In this document: in pieces, positions 34,025 through 41,691 of the stretch
How positions within the stretch are numbered: position 1 is the first letter of the stretch
Layout of the letters: each line of letters opens with the position of its first letter
From: Pseudomonas sp. CHM02
Lineage (GTDB): Bacteria > Pseudomonadota > Gammaproteobacteria > Pseudomonadales > Pseudomonadaceae
Direction: 5' to 3'
DNA: 64,000 bases
Assembly: GCF_000612585.1 (NCBI RefSeq)
Contig: NZ_JFCA01000032.1
Coordinates: 31,111 to 95,110, forward strand
Notes under the pieces: generated by a model
Database searches by the model: none
What the model was told of the DNA's origin: nothing
The model's input: only the letters and a program-made list of their open reading frames with translations
Position numbers and translations under genes: made by a program

Positions 34025-34720
34025 ATGACTGATTACGTGTTCACCCCCGCACCCACCCCATCGCTGGCTGTGCAGAGCAGCGCTGCACGCTTCCCGCTGC
34101 GCCGTGTGTTCTGCGTGGGTCGTAACTACAGCGAACATGCGCGCGAGATGGGCCATGACCCGGAGCGTGAACCGCCATTCTTTTTCATGAAGCCCGCTGA
34201 CGCGGTAGTCCCGGCTGAAGGCGTGATCGCGTATCCGCCATTGACCGCCGACCTGCACCATGAAGTGGAGCTGGTGGTGGCCATCGGCAAGGACGGCGTG
34301 GATATCAGCCCGGAACAGGCGTTTTCCCACATCTGGGGGTATGGCGTCGGCATCGACCTGACGCGCCGCGACCTGCAGGCCCAGGCGAAAAAGCTCTCGC
34401 GCCCGTGGGAATGGGCCAAGGCCTTTGATGAATCCGCGCCAAGCACCGCGTTGCATCCAGTGAGCGCGGTTGGGCACCCGTCCAGCGGCAGAATCTGGCT
34501 CGAGGTCAATGGCGAACAACGGCAGGTGGGCGACCTTGCCGACCAGATCTGGTCTGTCAGCGAGGTGGTCAGCCATGCCTCCAGATCCGTCGCGCTGAAG
34601 GCCGGCGACCTGATCTTCACCGGTACGCCTGCGGGCGTCGGGGCTTTGCAGCCGGGGGATGTGGTCACTGCCGGTATCGACGGTATCGGTGAGTTGCGTT
34701 TCACCCTCGGCCAGGGTTGA
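34025..34720 (+). CDS. Fumarylacetoacetate hydrolase (FAH) family protein
   Basis: A 231-residue protein with the FAH fold: VFCVGRNYSEHAREMG, PFFFMKPADAVV, HHEVELVVAIGK (metal-binding Glu), YGVGIDLTRRDLQ, and GDLIFTGTPAGVGAL. The single-domain class includes acylpyruvases and 2-hydroxyhepta-dienedioate isomerases; the exact substrate is open. It is followed by an AraC regulator 36 bases downstream, which may respond to its substrate. Confidence 0.88.
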   Translation: MTDYVFTPAPTPSLAVQSSAARFPLRRVFCVGRNYSEHAREMGHDPEREPPFFFMKPADAVVPAEGVIAYPPLTADLHHEVELVVAIGKDGVDISPEQAFSHIWGYGVGIDLTRRDLQAQAKKLSRPWEWAKAFDESAPSTALHPVSAVGHPSSGRIWLEVNGEQRQVGDLADQIWSVSEVVSHASRSVALKAGDLIFTGTPAGVGALQPGDVVTAGIDGIGELRFTLGQG

Positions 34721-34756
34721 GGCTACAGTGGTGCCCAGGCCACCCGAGAGACCCTT

Positions 34757-35665
34757 ATGCCCGGCACCCGCATCACCACCTACGGCATGGCACAGCGCAG
34801 CGACCGCCCTGACTTCTATATCCGTGACAAGCGCGGAAGGGCGGCGCTGACCCGTCCGCATCGCCATGAGTATTTCCAGATCCAGATCAACCTCGGCGGC
34901 GACACCGTGCAGCATATCGGCGGCGCGGTGCGGCCGTTTCCGCACAAGGCCCTGGCGTTCATCCTGCCCCATCGGTTGCACGTGATTCCCCATCCCGAGG
35001 ACGGCGAGTTCATGTTGATCAACTTCAGCCAGGCGTTTCTCCTGCCGCAGCTGACCTGCGATCCGTTGGACCTCGAAGATATCCCCATCGGGCAAGCCCC
35101 CGAACTCTCACCGTTTCGCTTTCAGGAACAGTTGGATTTCGTCCTTGACGACGCGGCGTTCGACCAAGTGAAAACCTGGCTCGCGCATATGCGCGAGCTG
35201 GACGCCCACCGCACCTTCGGCGCCCGTGAACGGCTCAAGGGTTACCTGTTCCAGCTCATCGGCCTGGTCTGCGAACAGTACGCCGAGCCCCTGCAAGCCC
35301 TCGCCGCCAACCATGCCACGCGGCGCGGGCGCAAGGATGCATTGGCGCGCGTGCAGGGCTACATCCGCGAGCATCTGCACGAGCCGAGCCTCAACCTTAC
35401 TGACACGGCCGCCGCTGCGTTCCTGTCACCCAATTACCTCACCCACCTGTTGCGCAAGGAAACCGGCAAACCCTTTTCCCAACTGGTGCTCGACCGTCGC
35501 CTGCAGTTGGCGCGCACCTTGTTGCTCAACAGTGCGCAATTGATTGGCACCATCGCGCACCGATGCGGGTTTACCGATGACGCGTACTTTTCCCGTTGTT
35601 TCCGCAAAGCGCATGGGGTGACGCCGGGGCAGTTCCGTCGCCAGCAGCATGGCGAGGCGGTATAG
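34757..35665 (+). CDS. AraC family transcriptional regulator
   Basis: A 302-residue protein with an N-terminal cupin sensor (HRHEYFQIQINLGGDTVQH) and a C-terminal AraC double helix-turn-helix (AAAAFLSPNYLTHLLRKETGKPF and RCGFTDDAYFSRCFRKAHGVTPGQFR). It follows the FAH gene on the same strand and is probably its regulator. Confidence 0.9.
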   Translation: MPGTRITTYGMAQRSDRPDFYIRDKRGRAALTRPHRHEYFQIQINLGGDTVQHIGGAVRPFPHKALAFILPHRLHVIPHPEDGEFMLINFSQAFLLPQLTCDPLDLEDIPIGQAPELSPFRFQEQLDFVLDDAAFDQVKTWLAHMRELDAHRTFGARERLKGYLFQLIGLVCEQYAEPLQALAANHATRRGRKDALARVQGYIREHLHEPSLNLTDTAAAAFLSPNYLTHLLRKETGKPFSQLVLDRRLQLARTLLLNSAQLIGTIAHRCGFTDDAYFSRCFRKAHGVTPGQFRRQQHGEAV

Positions 35666-35739
35666 GGCGCTTTACAAATCCACGACATTCACTGTGTTTC
35701 TATTTGCATACAATTGCGTCCTTTATCAGGGAGGCCAGT

Positions 35740-36186
35740 ATGCAAACGCTAATCCGCGCAGCGACGCAGGACGATGTCGATACGCTGTTCGACATCCGCA
35801 CTTCAGTGGTGCAAAACCACTTGAGTGTCGAGCAAATGGCCGACTTGGGCATCACGCCGCAGGTACTGGCCGATAGCATCCGCGAAGCGCCCTGCGCATG
35901 GATCGCCGACGTGGATGGCCAGCCCGCGGCCTTCAGCATGGTCGACCTGGCCACGGGCGAGGTGTTCGCGCTGTTCGTGTTACCGACCCATGAGAACCTG
36001 GGCCTTGGCCGTCAACTCATGGCGGTGGCCGAAGCTGCGTTGTTTGAACACCATGCCACGTTGTTCCTGATGACCGACGGGCGCGACGAAATCCGTGCCA
36101 ACGGGTTTTATCGACGCCTGGGCTGGACGCGGACAGGACAGGTCGAGGGCGACGACGTCCGTTACGAGAAGAGCAGGGCGCAGTAA
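35740..36186 (+). CDS. GNAT family N-acetyltransferase
   Basis: 148 residues from ATG 35740, with GGGAGG upstream. Acetyl-CoA loop THENLGLGRQLMAVAE follows the strand VFALFVLP, and the C-terminal strand GFYRRLGWTRTG is typical. The substrate is unknown. It is four bases from the small membrane protein gene at 36191 and the two are likely co-transcribed. Confidence 0.85.
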   Translation: MQTLIRAATQDDVDTLFDIRTSVVQNHLSVEQMADLGITPQVLADSIREAPCAWIADVDGQPAAFSMVDLATGEVFALFVLPTHENLGLGRQLMAVAEAALFEHHATLFLMTDGRDEIRANGFYRRLGWTRTGQVEGDDVRYEKSRAQ

Positions 36187-36190
36187 GGCC

Positions 36191-36451
36191 ATGCGTCCAC
36201 CCGAGCCGTCATCCTCCAACAGCTTTCGCTACTTTGTGTTCGGCGTGCTCTGCGTCGCGGTCTTGCTGGGAGTTTATTTTGTTTGGCTGAACGCTCAGGT
36301 AGATCGCGCGCGGGAAGCCGCCAACCAGCGTTTGGCACTCTGCCGGCAGGTGGAAAGTGTGGCGCGTTCGGTACTGCCCGATAACCCTGAAACCCGAGAC
36401 ACTTGCGAACGATTGAACGGGCGTATATCGAAAAGTGTGACGCCGCCTTAA
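36191..36451 (+). CDS. Small single-span membrane protein, function unknown
   Basis: 86 residues with one membrane helix (YFVFGVLCVAVLLGVYFVWL) followed by a charged, probably helical periplasmic tail with two cysteines (ALCRQ, DTCERL). The ATG at 36191 directly follows the GNAT stop. No family is recognised. Confidence 0.55.
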   Translation: MRPPEPSSSNSFRYFVFGVLCVAVLLGVYFVWLNAQVDRAREAANQRLALCRQVESVARSVLPDNPETRDTCERLNGRISKSVTPP

Positions 36452-36550
36452 TTCAATAACCCTTTCTTATACAGGGAAATATAAGGGGTAGTTGCACCAA
36501 AAAGTGGCATTTATATACCTCGCCACCTTAAAAAAGGTGTGGTTATTGAA
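36452..36550. repeat. AT-rich element bounded by inverted repeats
   Basis: TTCAATAACC at 36452-36461 and GGTTATTGAA at 36541-36550 are perfect inverted copies bounding a 99-base AT-rich segment. Inside are further hairpins: CTTATA/TATAAG, GTGGC/GCCAC, and CACCTTAAAAAAGGTG. It could be a folded RNA leader or a small non-autonomous mobile element. I see no coding frame. Confidence 0.45.
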
Positions 36551-36593
36551 TGACTTACAACACTTTTAATCCGACGAAAGGATAAAAATAATC

Positions 36594-36622
36594 TTGTTAC
36601 AGCTTTTTCCAATCGGTACTAT
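36594..36622 (+). promoter_or_regulatory. Candidate sigma-70 promoter of a small RNA
   Basis: TTGTTA, a 17-base spacer, then TACTAT gives four of six matches at each box with ideal spacing. Transcription would begin near 36629 and reach the terminator at 36659 about 70 bases later, with no ORF between. Confidence 0.45.
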
Positions 36623-36628
36623 AGCCGG

Positions 36629-36696
36629 GCGTTCACCTCCCACGGTTTATGCATTTTTAAATCCCAAGTTTCCATCAGCTACTTGGGATTTTTTTT
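36629..36696 (+). ncRNA. Candidate small RNA of about 70 nt
   Basis: The region between the candidate promoter and the strong terminator contains CACCTCC, complementary to Shine-Dalgarno sequences, near its 5' end, and a terminator hairpin at its 3' end. It has no ORF of note and lies in an AT-rich gap between a + strand and a - strand gene. This is a prediction; it could also be only the 3' end of the upstream transcript. Confidence 0.4.
36659..36696 (+). terminator. Rho-independent terminator
   Basis: AAATCCCAAGT pairs with ACTTGGGATTT around an 11-base loop and is followed by eight T residues. The T tract lies on the + strand, so it does not serve the minus-strand diguanylate cyclase gene that ends at 36718. 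Confidence 0.88.
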
Positions 36697-36717
36697 GCCT
36701 GTCATTTGACCAAAGCG

Positions 36718-37662
36718 TCAAACTTCACCTTCGGCGAACTCTGCACGCATCCGCCCATTGCGTTTGGCCTGGTACAGCAATTTGTCGACTTCTTCGACAA
36801 ACTCCAGCATCGGGCTATCGGGTTTTACCATTCGGGTGCCGACGCCCAGGCTCAAGGTCAGCAGGCTCGATACCGCCGAAAAATCATGTACGATCTGCTG
36901 CTGACGGATCAGATGCAGGCAGCGTTGCGCCACTTGCCGGGCCGACGCCGCATCGGTTTCCGGCAGCAGCCACACAAATTCTTCGCCGCCTATGCGTGCA
37001 ATGAAATCCCGTGGCCGGTTGGCCGCCCGTGACAGGGTATGCGCGACTTGGCGCAAGCACTCGTCACCCTTGATATGCCCGTAGTGGTCGTTGTACTGCT
37101 TGAAGAAATCGATATCCAGAATGATCAACGACAGGGGCAACTGGCTGCGCTGGGCGCTGGCCCATTCCCGTTCCAGCACGGTGTCGAACATGCGCCGGTT
37201 GGCGATGCCGGTCAGGCCGTCCTGGTAGGAATATTCCTCGAGTTGTTTTTGCAGGCGCACCAAGTGTTCTTCGGTCTTCTTGCGCTCGCTGATGTCGAAC
37301 ATGAAACCGATCAGCGCCTCGACCTCGCCGTCCTTGCGCACCACATGCACCACGTCGCGAATCCATACGTAGTCGCCTTTCACGGTCAGCGCCCGGTAAT
37401 CCGCCTCATGGTCCACCCCGGCGCGGGATTGCGATACGCAGAAATTCACCACGTATTCGCGATCGTCCGGGTGCATGCGCTCGACCCAATCGTCGACGCT
37501 GATCCAGCTTTGCGGGGTCCAGCCCAGCAACGCCTCGATCTGCGGGCCGATATAGCTGAAGGTCATGGTCTGCCAGTCGATGCGCCAGGGGATGGCTTTG
37601 GTCGACTCCAGCAAGGTCTTGTACACATCACTGTCGGGCTGGCTCGGTGGGTCGATGCTCAT
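36718..37662 (-). CDS. PAS-domain diguanylate cyclase
   Basis: 314 residues from ATG 37662: an N-terminal PAS/PAC sensor (YIGPQIEALLGWTPQSW; VWIRDVVHVVRKDGEVEALIGF; ISERKKTEEHL) and a C-terminal GGDEF domain with the active signature RIGGEEFVWLLP. RPRD, five residues before GGEEF, fits the allosteric inhibitory I-site. It should make cyclic di-GMP and be subject to product inhibition. The N-terminal extension of the frame to 37782 has no domain match. Confidence 0.9.
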   Translation of the reverse strand: MSIDPPSQPDSDVYKTLLESTKAIPWRIDWQTMTFSYIGPQIEALLGWTPQSWISVDDWVERMHPDDREYVVNFCVSQSRAGVDHEADYRALTVKGDYVWIRDVVHVVRKDGEVEALIGFMFDISERKKTEEHLVRLQKQLEEYSYQDGLTGIANRRMFDTVLEREWASAQRSQLPLSLIILDIDFFKQYNDHYGHIKGDECLRQVAHTLSRAANRPRDFIARIGGEEFVWLLPETDAASARQVAQRCLHLIRQQQIVHDFSAVSSLLTLSLGVGTRMVKPDSPMLEFVEEVDKLLYQAKRNGRMRAEFAEGEV

Positions 37663-37909
37663 GGTGGGCTGCTCAAGATGATGGCGAAAAGCCAAGAGCC
37701 TCTTTTGATCGACGCACGGAGTCAAGTGCTCGCCGCAACAGCAGACGAGAGGTTGCGTGAAGGGTTTTCTGGCGCCAGCCAATCGACGTTTCCGACACGA
37801 AATGAGGCATGGCTAACACTTTTCCACGAATAGCCACATGCCTCGCAAAACCTCATCTACTCTGTTTCCATCACAACTACTGGGTGAGGTCCAGGGAAGG
37901 GGACATATC

Positions 37910-38158
37910 ATGATTTCATTCGATGAATTCAATAGCATCATGGCCTCCGGCTTTCTGCCGCTGGAGTGCGTTTGCACCGTGAACAGCGACGGCTCGTTGC
38001 GCATCAACATCTTCGAACCGGTGTCCGGCCGGGTCGACCTGCTGCTGACTGGTGTGTCCCCCGAAGGTTTGGACAGCATCCGTTCCATCTCAAACCTGAT
38101 TGGCGAGTTGCGTACCGAGATCCAGGCCGGGCGTCGCGGGTTTGCTGTGGTGGGTTAG
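37910..38158 (+). CDS. DUF1652 family protein
   Basis: 82 residues, with GGGG and a spacer before the ATG at 37910. FEPVSGRVDLLLTGV and the RSISNLIGELRTEI helix match the small Pseudomonas DUF1652 family of unknown role. Its stop overlaps by four bases the stop of the convergent lipoprotein gene. Confidence 0.75.
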   Translation: MISFDEFNSIMASGFLPLECVCTVNSDGSLRINIFEPVSGRVDLLLTGVSPEGLDSIRSISNLIGELRTEIQAGRRGFAVVG

Positions 38159-38295
38159 CCGTTGACGGTGTGGGTCGGCGTATCGAGCGCGCCGTAATAG
38201 CGCCAGCAGCAATGGCGGTGTTCCGGCAGGATCACGCAGCCACTGAGGCTGACGATCAGCAGTGCGGCAACCAGCATGTAAAGTCGGCGGTACAT
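38155..38295 (-). CDS. Very short lipoprotein
   Basis: 46 residues from ATG 38295: MYRRLYMLVAALLIVSLSGC ends in a lipobox (LSGC), leaving a short Cys-, His- and Tyr-containing mature tail. GGAA lies just upstream of the ATG. No family known; it may be a small envelope protein. Confidence 0.55.
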   Translation of the reverse strand: MYRRLYMLVAALLIVSLSGCVILPEHRHCCWRYYGALDTPTHTVNG

Positions 38296-38533
38296 GGTGT
38301 TTCCTCTTGGGTTGATCAGCGTTAATCCTTCAACGCCGCCACCCGCATAAATCCGTCGCGAAGCTTTCAAACATTTCATCAAGCCCCGCCATTCCCTGGG
38401 CAATACTGCCCGCGTCCACTGTCCTTTAATAACGGCCCGGAAATAATTGCGCGCCGTGGCGACGGATTTTCCACCACCCGCCGTTCAACCCATCAGCCAC
38501 CCACACTTTCGCGGGCAGCATGAAGGAGTTGCC

Positions 38534-38845
38534 ATGAGAACCCTGGCCAAATTGCGTTTTGCCTGGCTGGCTCCGCTGGCCCTTGCCGCGTTTGTCAGTA
38601 CCCCTGTGTTTGCCCAGCCCGAAATCATCATTCGCCAGGCGCCGCCACCGGAGCGCGTGGAAGTGATCCCCGTGGAGCGCCCGGGCTACGCCTGGGACCG
38701 TGGGCACTGGCGTTGGGAAGGGCGCGGCTACGGCTGGGTGCCCGGTCACTGGCAGCCGGTGATGCGCAACGCGCGTTGGGAACCCGGTCATTGGGAAGCG
38801 CATGGCCCCAACTGGTACTGGCGTGAAGGGCATTGGATCCGCTGA
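38534..38845 (+). CDS. YXWGXW-type repeat secreted protein (BcpO-like)
   Basis: 103 residues: signal peptide to FAQPE, then four tandem aromatic W-G-H-W-type repeats (YAWDRGHWRW, YGWVPGHWQP, ARWEPGHWEA, WYWREGHW). The role of these proteins is unknown. It lies 23 bases before the ECF sigma factor gene and is a plausible member or target of that regulon. Confidence 0.8.
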   Translation: MRTLAKLRFAWLAPLALAAFVSTPVFAQPEIIIRQAPPPERVEVIPVERPGYAWDRGHWRWEGRGYGWVPGHWQPVMRNARWEPGHWEAHGPNWYWREGHWIR

Positions 38846-38868
38846 ACCCTTAGCCGAGAACTGCCCGA

Positions 38869-39444
38869 TTGAAAGACACTGATCCGGACGTTGAACTGCT
38901 GGCGCGTATCGGTAACAACGAACCTGCAGCCGTCAACGAAATGGTGACACGCAAACTACCGCGCCTGTTGGCGCTTGCCAGCCGGGTACTGGGGGATGCC
39001 GACGAGGCCAGGGACGTGGCCCAGGAAAGCTTCCTGCGTATCTGGCGCCAGGCTGCCAGTTGGCGCAGTGGCGAAGCGCGCTTCGACACGTGGCTGCACC
39101 GGGTGGCACTCAACCTGTGCCACGACCGTTTGCGTCGGCGCAAGGAGCGTCCGTTGACCGAGGAAGAGGCGCTTGAGCTGGCCGACAGCGCCCCATCCCC
39201 GGATGAGCAGCTGGAAACCGCCGACCGTAGCGCACGCATGGCCGCTGCCCTGGCGGCTTTGCCCGAGCGCCAGCGCGAGGCCATTGTGTTGCAGTACTAC
39301 CAGGAGCTGTCGAACATCGACGCCGCGGCCCTGATGAATATCAGCGTCGAGGCACTGGAGAGCCTGCTGTCGCGGGCCCGACGCCAGTTGCGCAGCCAAC
39401 TTGCCGACACACCCGGGCTTGCCCGCCCAGGAAGGGGAAAGTGA
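38869..39444 (+). CDS. ECF-type RNA polymerase sigma factor
   Basis: 191 residues with sigma-2 (LLALASRVLGDADEARDVAQESFLRIWR) and sigma-4 (LPERQREAIVLQYYQELSNIDAAALMNISVEALESLLSRAR) regions. The start is probably TTG at 38869, since no ATG precedes the conserved sigma-2 region. It is followed with overlap (TGATG) by a membrane anti-sigma gene and a periplasmic metal-sensor-like gene, the layout of CnrH/ CnrY/CnrX-type systems. Confidence 0.9.
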   Translation: MKDTDPDVELLARIGNNEPAAVNEMVTRKLPRLLALASRVLGDADEARDVAQESFLRIWRQAASWRSGEARFDTWLHRVALNLCHDRLRRRKERPLTEEEALELADSAPSPDEQLETADRSARMAAALAALPERQREAIVLQYYQELSNIDAAALMNISVEALESLLSRARRQLRSQLADTPGLARPGRGK

Positions 39445-39872
39445 TGACACCTGAACGATTTGCGTATCTGGCCGACGCCTACGGCGCCGATTTAAAGCGC
39501 TGGCCGCTGGCCGAGCGAGGCGCGGCCCGGGCGCTGCTCGACAGCGACCCGCGGGCCCGCGAAGCCCTCGAACAAGCTGGCTGGCTGGACGCCCAGCTGG
39601 ACAGCCATCAACCGGCCTTCGCCGACCCGGCACTGGCCCGCCAGATCCGCCTGTCAGCGCCGCGCCGCACATCGTTCTGGTCGCGCTACGCCAGCTGGCT
39701 GTCTCCCGCAGGCCTGGTGGGCGTGGGCATTGCCGGGGTCGTCACCGGCATGCTGGTGGCGTCGATGAGCGTGCCGTTGCCATTGTTGTCCTCCGAGGTG
39801 CTGCCTAGCGTCTTCGATCAGGGCGATGCGGAAGTCGTCTTTACCGTCAACGCCGAGGACACCGAGCAATGA
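39444..39872 (+). CDS. Transmembrane anti-sigma factor-like protein
   Basis: 142 residues starting at ATG 39444, overlapping the sigma stop. A cytosolic N-terminal part (MTPERFAYLADAYGADLKRWP) and one membrane helix (SPAGLVGVGIAGVVTGMLVA) with a short periplasmic tail fit a sigma-binding anchor. Overlap on both sides indicates a coupled operon. No named family. Confidence 0.7.
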   Translation: MTPERFAYLADAYGADLKRWPLAERGAARALLDSDPRAREALEQAGWLDAQLDSHQPAFADPALARQIRLSAPRRTSFWSRYASWLSPAGLVGVGIAGVVTGMLVASMSVPLPLLSSEVLPSVFDQGDAEVVFTVNAEDTEQ

Positions 39873-40357
39873 CCGCCCAATCCCTGAAACCGTGGTTGCT
39901 TGTCTCGGTATTGCTCAATGTGTTTTTGATCGGCGGGGTGGGCGGTGGCCTGTATCACTGGATCGCCAATGCCAAGCCTGCCGAAGCGGTGGTCAACCAG
40001 CACGGTTTGCGCCAAGCCATGGTCAAGTTACCGCCGGAGCGGCGCCGAGAGCTGCGCCAACTGTTGCGCCATAACAGCGCCGACAGCCAGCCATTGATCA
40101 TGGCCGGCCGTGCAGCGCGCCTGGGGGTGATCAAGCAGTTGGAAGCGCCGACGCTGGATCGGGATGTGCTGGTCACCGAATTGGCCAAGGCTCGCGAGGC
40201 GGATATGGCACTTCGTGCATTGGTGGACACTGCACTGGCGCAGTTCGCCAGCTCCTTGCCCCAGGTCGAGCGGCAGAAGCTGGTGGAGGCGTTGTACCTG
40301 CGGGGGCAGGGCAAACCCAAAGAAAAGCTCAAGGAGCCGGCAGCGGATTCAAGATAG
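39869..40357 (+). CDS. Periplasmic heavy-metal-sensor-like membrane protein
   Basis: 162 residues: N-terminal anchor PWLLVSVLLNVFLIGGVGGG then a helical periplasmic part with QAMVKLPPERRRELRQLLR, the Metal_resist/CnrX-Spy-type segment. In CnrX-type systems this protein senses metals and controls the anti-sigma factor. No Cys/His metal site is obvious, so the signal may differ. Confidence 0.7.
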   Translation: MTAQSLKPWLLVSVLLNVFLIGGVGGGLYHWIANAKPAEAVVNQHGLRQAMVKLPPERRRELRQLLRHNSADSQPLIMAGRAARLGVIKQLEAPTLDRDVLVTELAKAREADMALRALVDTALAQFASSLPQVERQKLVEALYLRGQGKPKEKLKEPAADSR

Positions 40358-40362
40358 CGGGC

Positions 40363-40391
40363 AAAAAAAATCCCGCCGGGAAGGGCGGGAT
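40363..40391 (-). terminator. Rho-independent terminator for the SCP2 gene
   Basis: On the minus strand TCCCGCC pairs with GGCGGGA and is followed by eight T residues. It lies just after the SCP2-domain gene stop and also just behind the convergent metal-sensor gene. Confidence 0.85.
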
Positions 40392-40414
40392 CGGGATTCA
40401 GGGTTGCCCGTGAA

Positions 40415-40729
40415 TCAAGCCGGGAACAGCTCGCTCAGCTTCATGGCCAGCATCATGTCGCCTTCGGTGCTCAGCTTGCCGCTCATGAAGGCCTGCATGC
40501 CGTCGGTCTCGCCGCTGACGATGCCTTCCATGGTTTCGCCGTCGGTCACCAGGGTCACTTGGGCGTCAGGGTTTTCGCCTTCCAGCAGTTCGCAGGTGTT
40601 GTTCTTCACCACCAGCGAGAAGTTCTGGGTGTCGTCGATACGGAAACCGAACACCAGGTCCAGGCCGTCAGCGGCGGCTGGGTTGAATTTGGCTTTCATT
40701 GCTTCTACAGCTTTGGCTACGTCAGTCAT
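40415..40729 (-). CDS. SCP2 sterol-binding-domain protein
   Basis: 104 residues of a single SCP2 fold: FGFRIDDTQNFSLVVKN, ITLVTDGETMEGIVSGE and FMSGKLSTEGDMMLAMKLSELF. Such proteins bind acyl-CoA or lipids and often accompany acyl-CoA dehydrogenases. It is next to a histidine phosphatase gene on the same strand; a strong terminator follows. Confidence 0.85.
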   Translation of the reverse strand: MTDVAKAVEAMKAKFNPAAADGLDLVFGFRIDDTQNFSLVVKNNTCELLEGENPDAQVTLVTDGETMEGIVSGETDGMQAFMSGKLSTEGDMMLAMKLSELFPA

Positions 40730-40785
40730 GGTTTCGATCCTTTAGGGTAGAGTCCAGTGACCTTGGGGTCACGGTTGGCCGCAGT

Positions 40786-41496
40786 TCACCGGAAGGTGAT
40801 GAGCTGCGGCGCCTTCAACAGTTGCAAGTGGGTATGGCTGTTGAAGGAAGCCAGTGCCACCTCGCGCCCGCGGAATTTCAGCTGGTTGAGCGAGGTGTTG
40901 ACAATTTGCCAGTTCAGCTCGAAGGCCTGGGCGGCGGGCATTCGGGTGATCAGGTGGAGCAGGGCGGTGATGGTGCCGCCAGAGGTGAACACCGCGATCT
41001 TCTGCGTGTTGTCCGCCGCTTCAAGAATGCGTTGCAGGCCGCCCTGGACCCGTTCCACGAACCCCAGCCAGCTTTCCAGCCCGGGTGGATCATACGTACC
41101 GGCCAGCCAGCGCTCGATGATCAGGGCGAAGATGCGCTGGAATTCGCTGCGGTTCTGCGCGGCATTGCGCAGGATCTCCAGGGCTTCGGGTTCGGTGGTG
41201 AGCAGGTCGGGGAGCAGGGCGCGGATGATTGCGTCGGCGTCGAACTCGTTGAACGCGCTGTCGATTTCCAATGCCGGCACCGGCAGGCCGAGGGCGCTGT
41301 ACTGATCGAAGGCGGCAGTGGCGGTGTGCTGCTGGCGGCGCAGGTCGCCGGCCACGCAGCGGTCGAACACCAGGCCCATGTCCGCCAGGTGGCGACCGAG
41401 CACTTGCGCCTGCTCCACGCCGACGGGCGACAGGACGTCGTAGTCGTCTGCACCGAAGGAGGCCTGGCCATGTCGAATGAGATAAATGCTGCCCAC
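40786..41496 (-). CDS. Histidine phosphatase family protein
   Basis: 236 residues with the phosphoglycerate-mutase-like catalytic RHG motif at the start (IYLIRHGQASFG). The second site reads TSGGTITAL, where classical members have HGG, so the second catalytic His is replaced by Ser. The fold is therefore clear but activity may be altered or low. It precedes the SCP2 gene by about 56 bases and may be co-transcribed. Confidence 0.8.
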   Translation of the reverse strand: MGSIYLIRHGQASFGADDYDVLSPVGVEQAQVLGRHLADMGLVFDRCVAGDLRRQQHTATAAFDQYSALGLPVPALEIDSAFNEFDADAIIRALLPDLLTTEPEALEILRNAAQNRSEFQRIFALIIERWLAGTYDPPGLESWLGFVERVQGGLQRILEAADNTQKIAVFTSGGTITALLHLITRMPAAQAFELNWQIVNTSLNQLKFRGREVALASFNSHTHLQLLKAPQLITFR

Positions 41497-41691
41497 GTCC
41501 GTTTTCCCGGTACGTTGAAAGTCTGGCGAGGTTATGAGGATGCCTGCGAGCTGTCAATGAAAAAACATACGCTTGTTTTAAAAGCCCGTTAGAGCCCGTC
41601 GCTGCTGGCCGTTTGATCACTGGCTCGAACGCGATACCGCCGGTATGCTGGGGCAATCCGCGCCTGGCGCACCGCACTTGTAAGGAGAACT

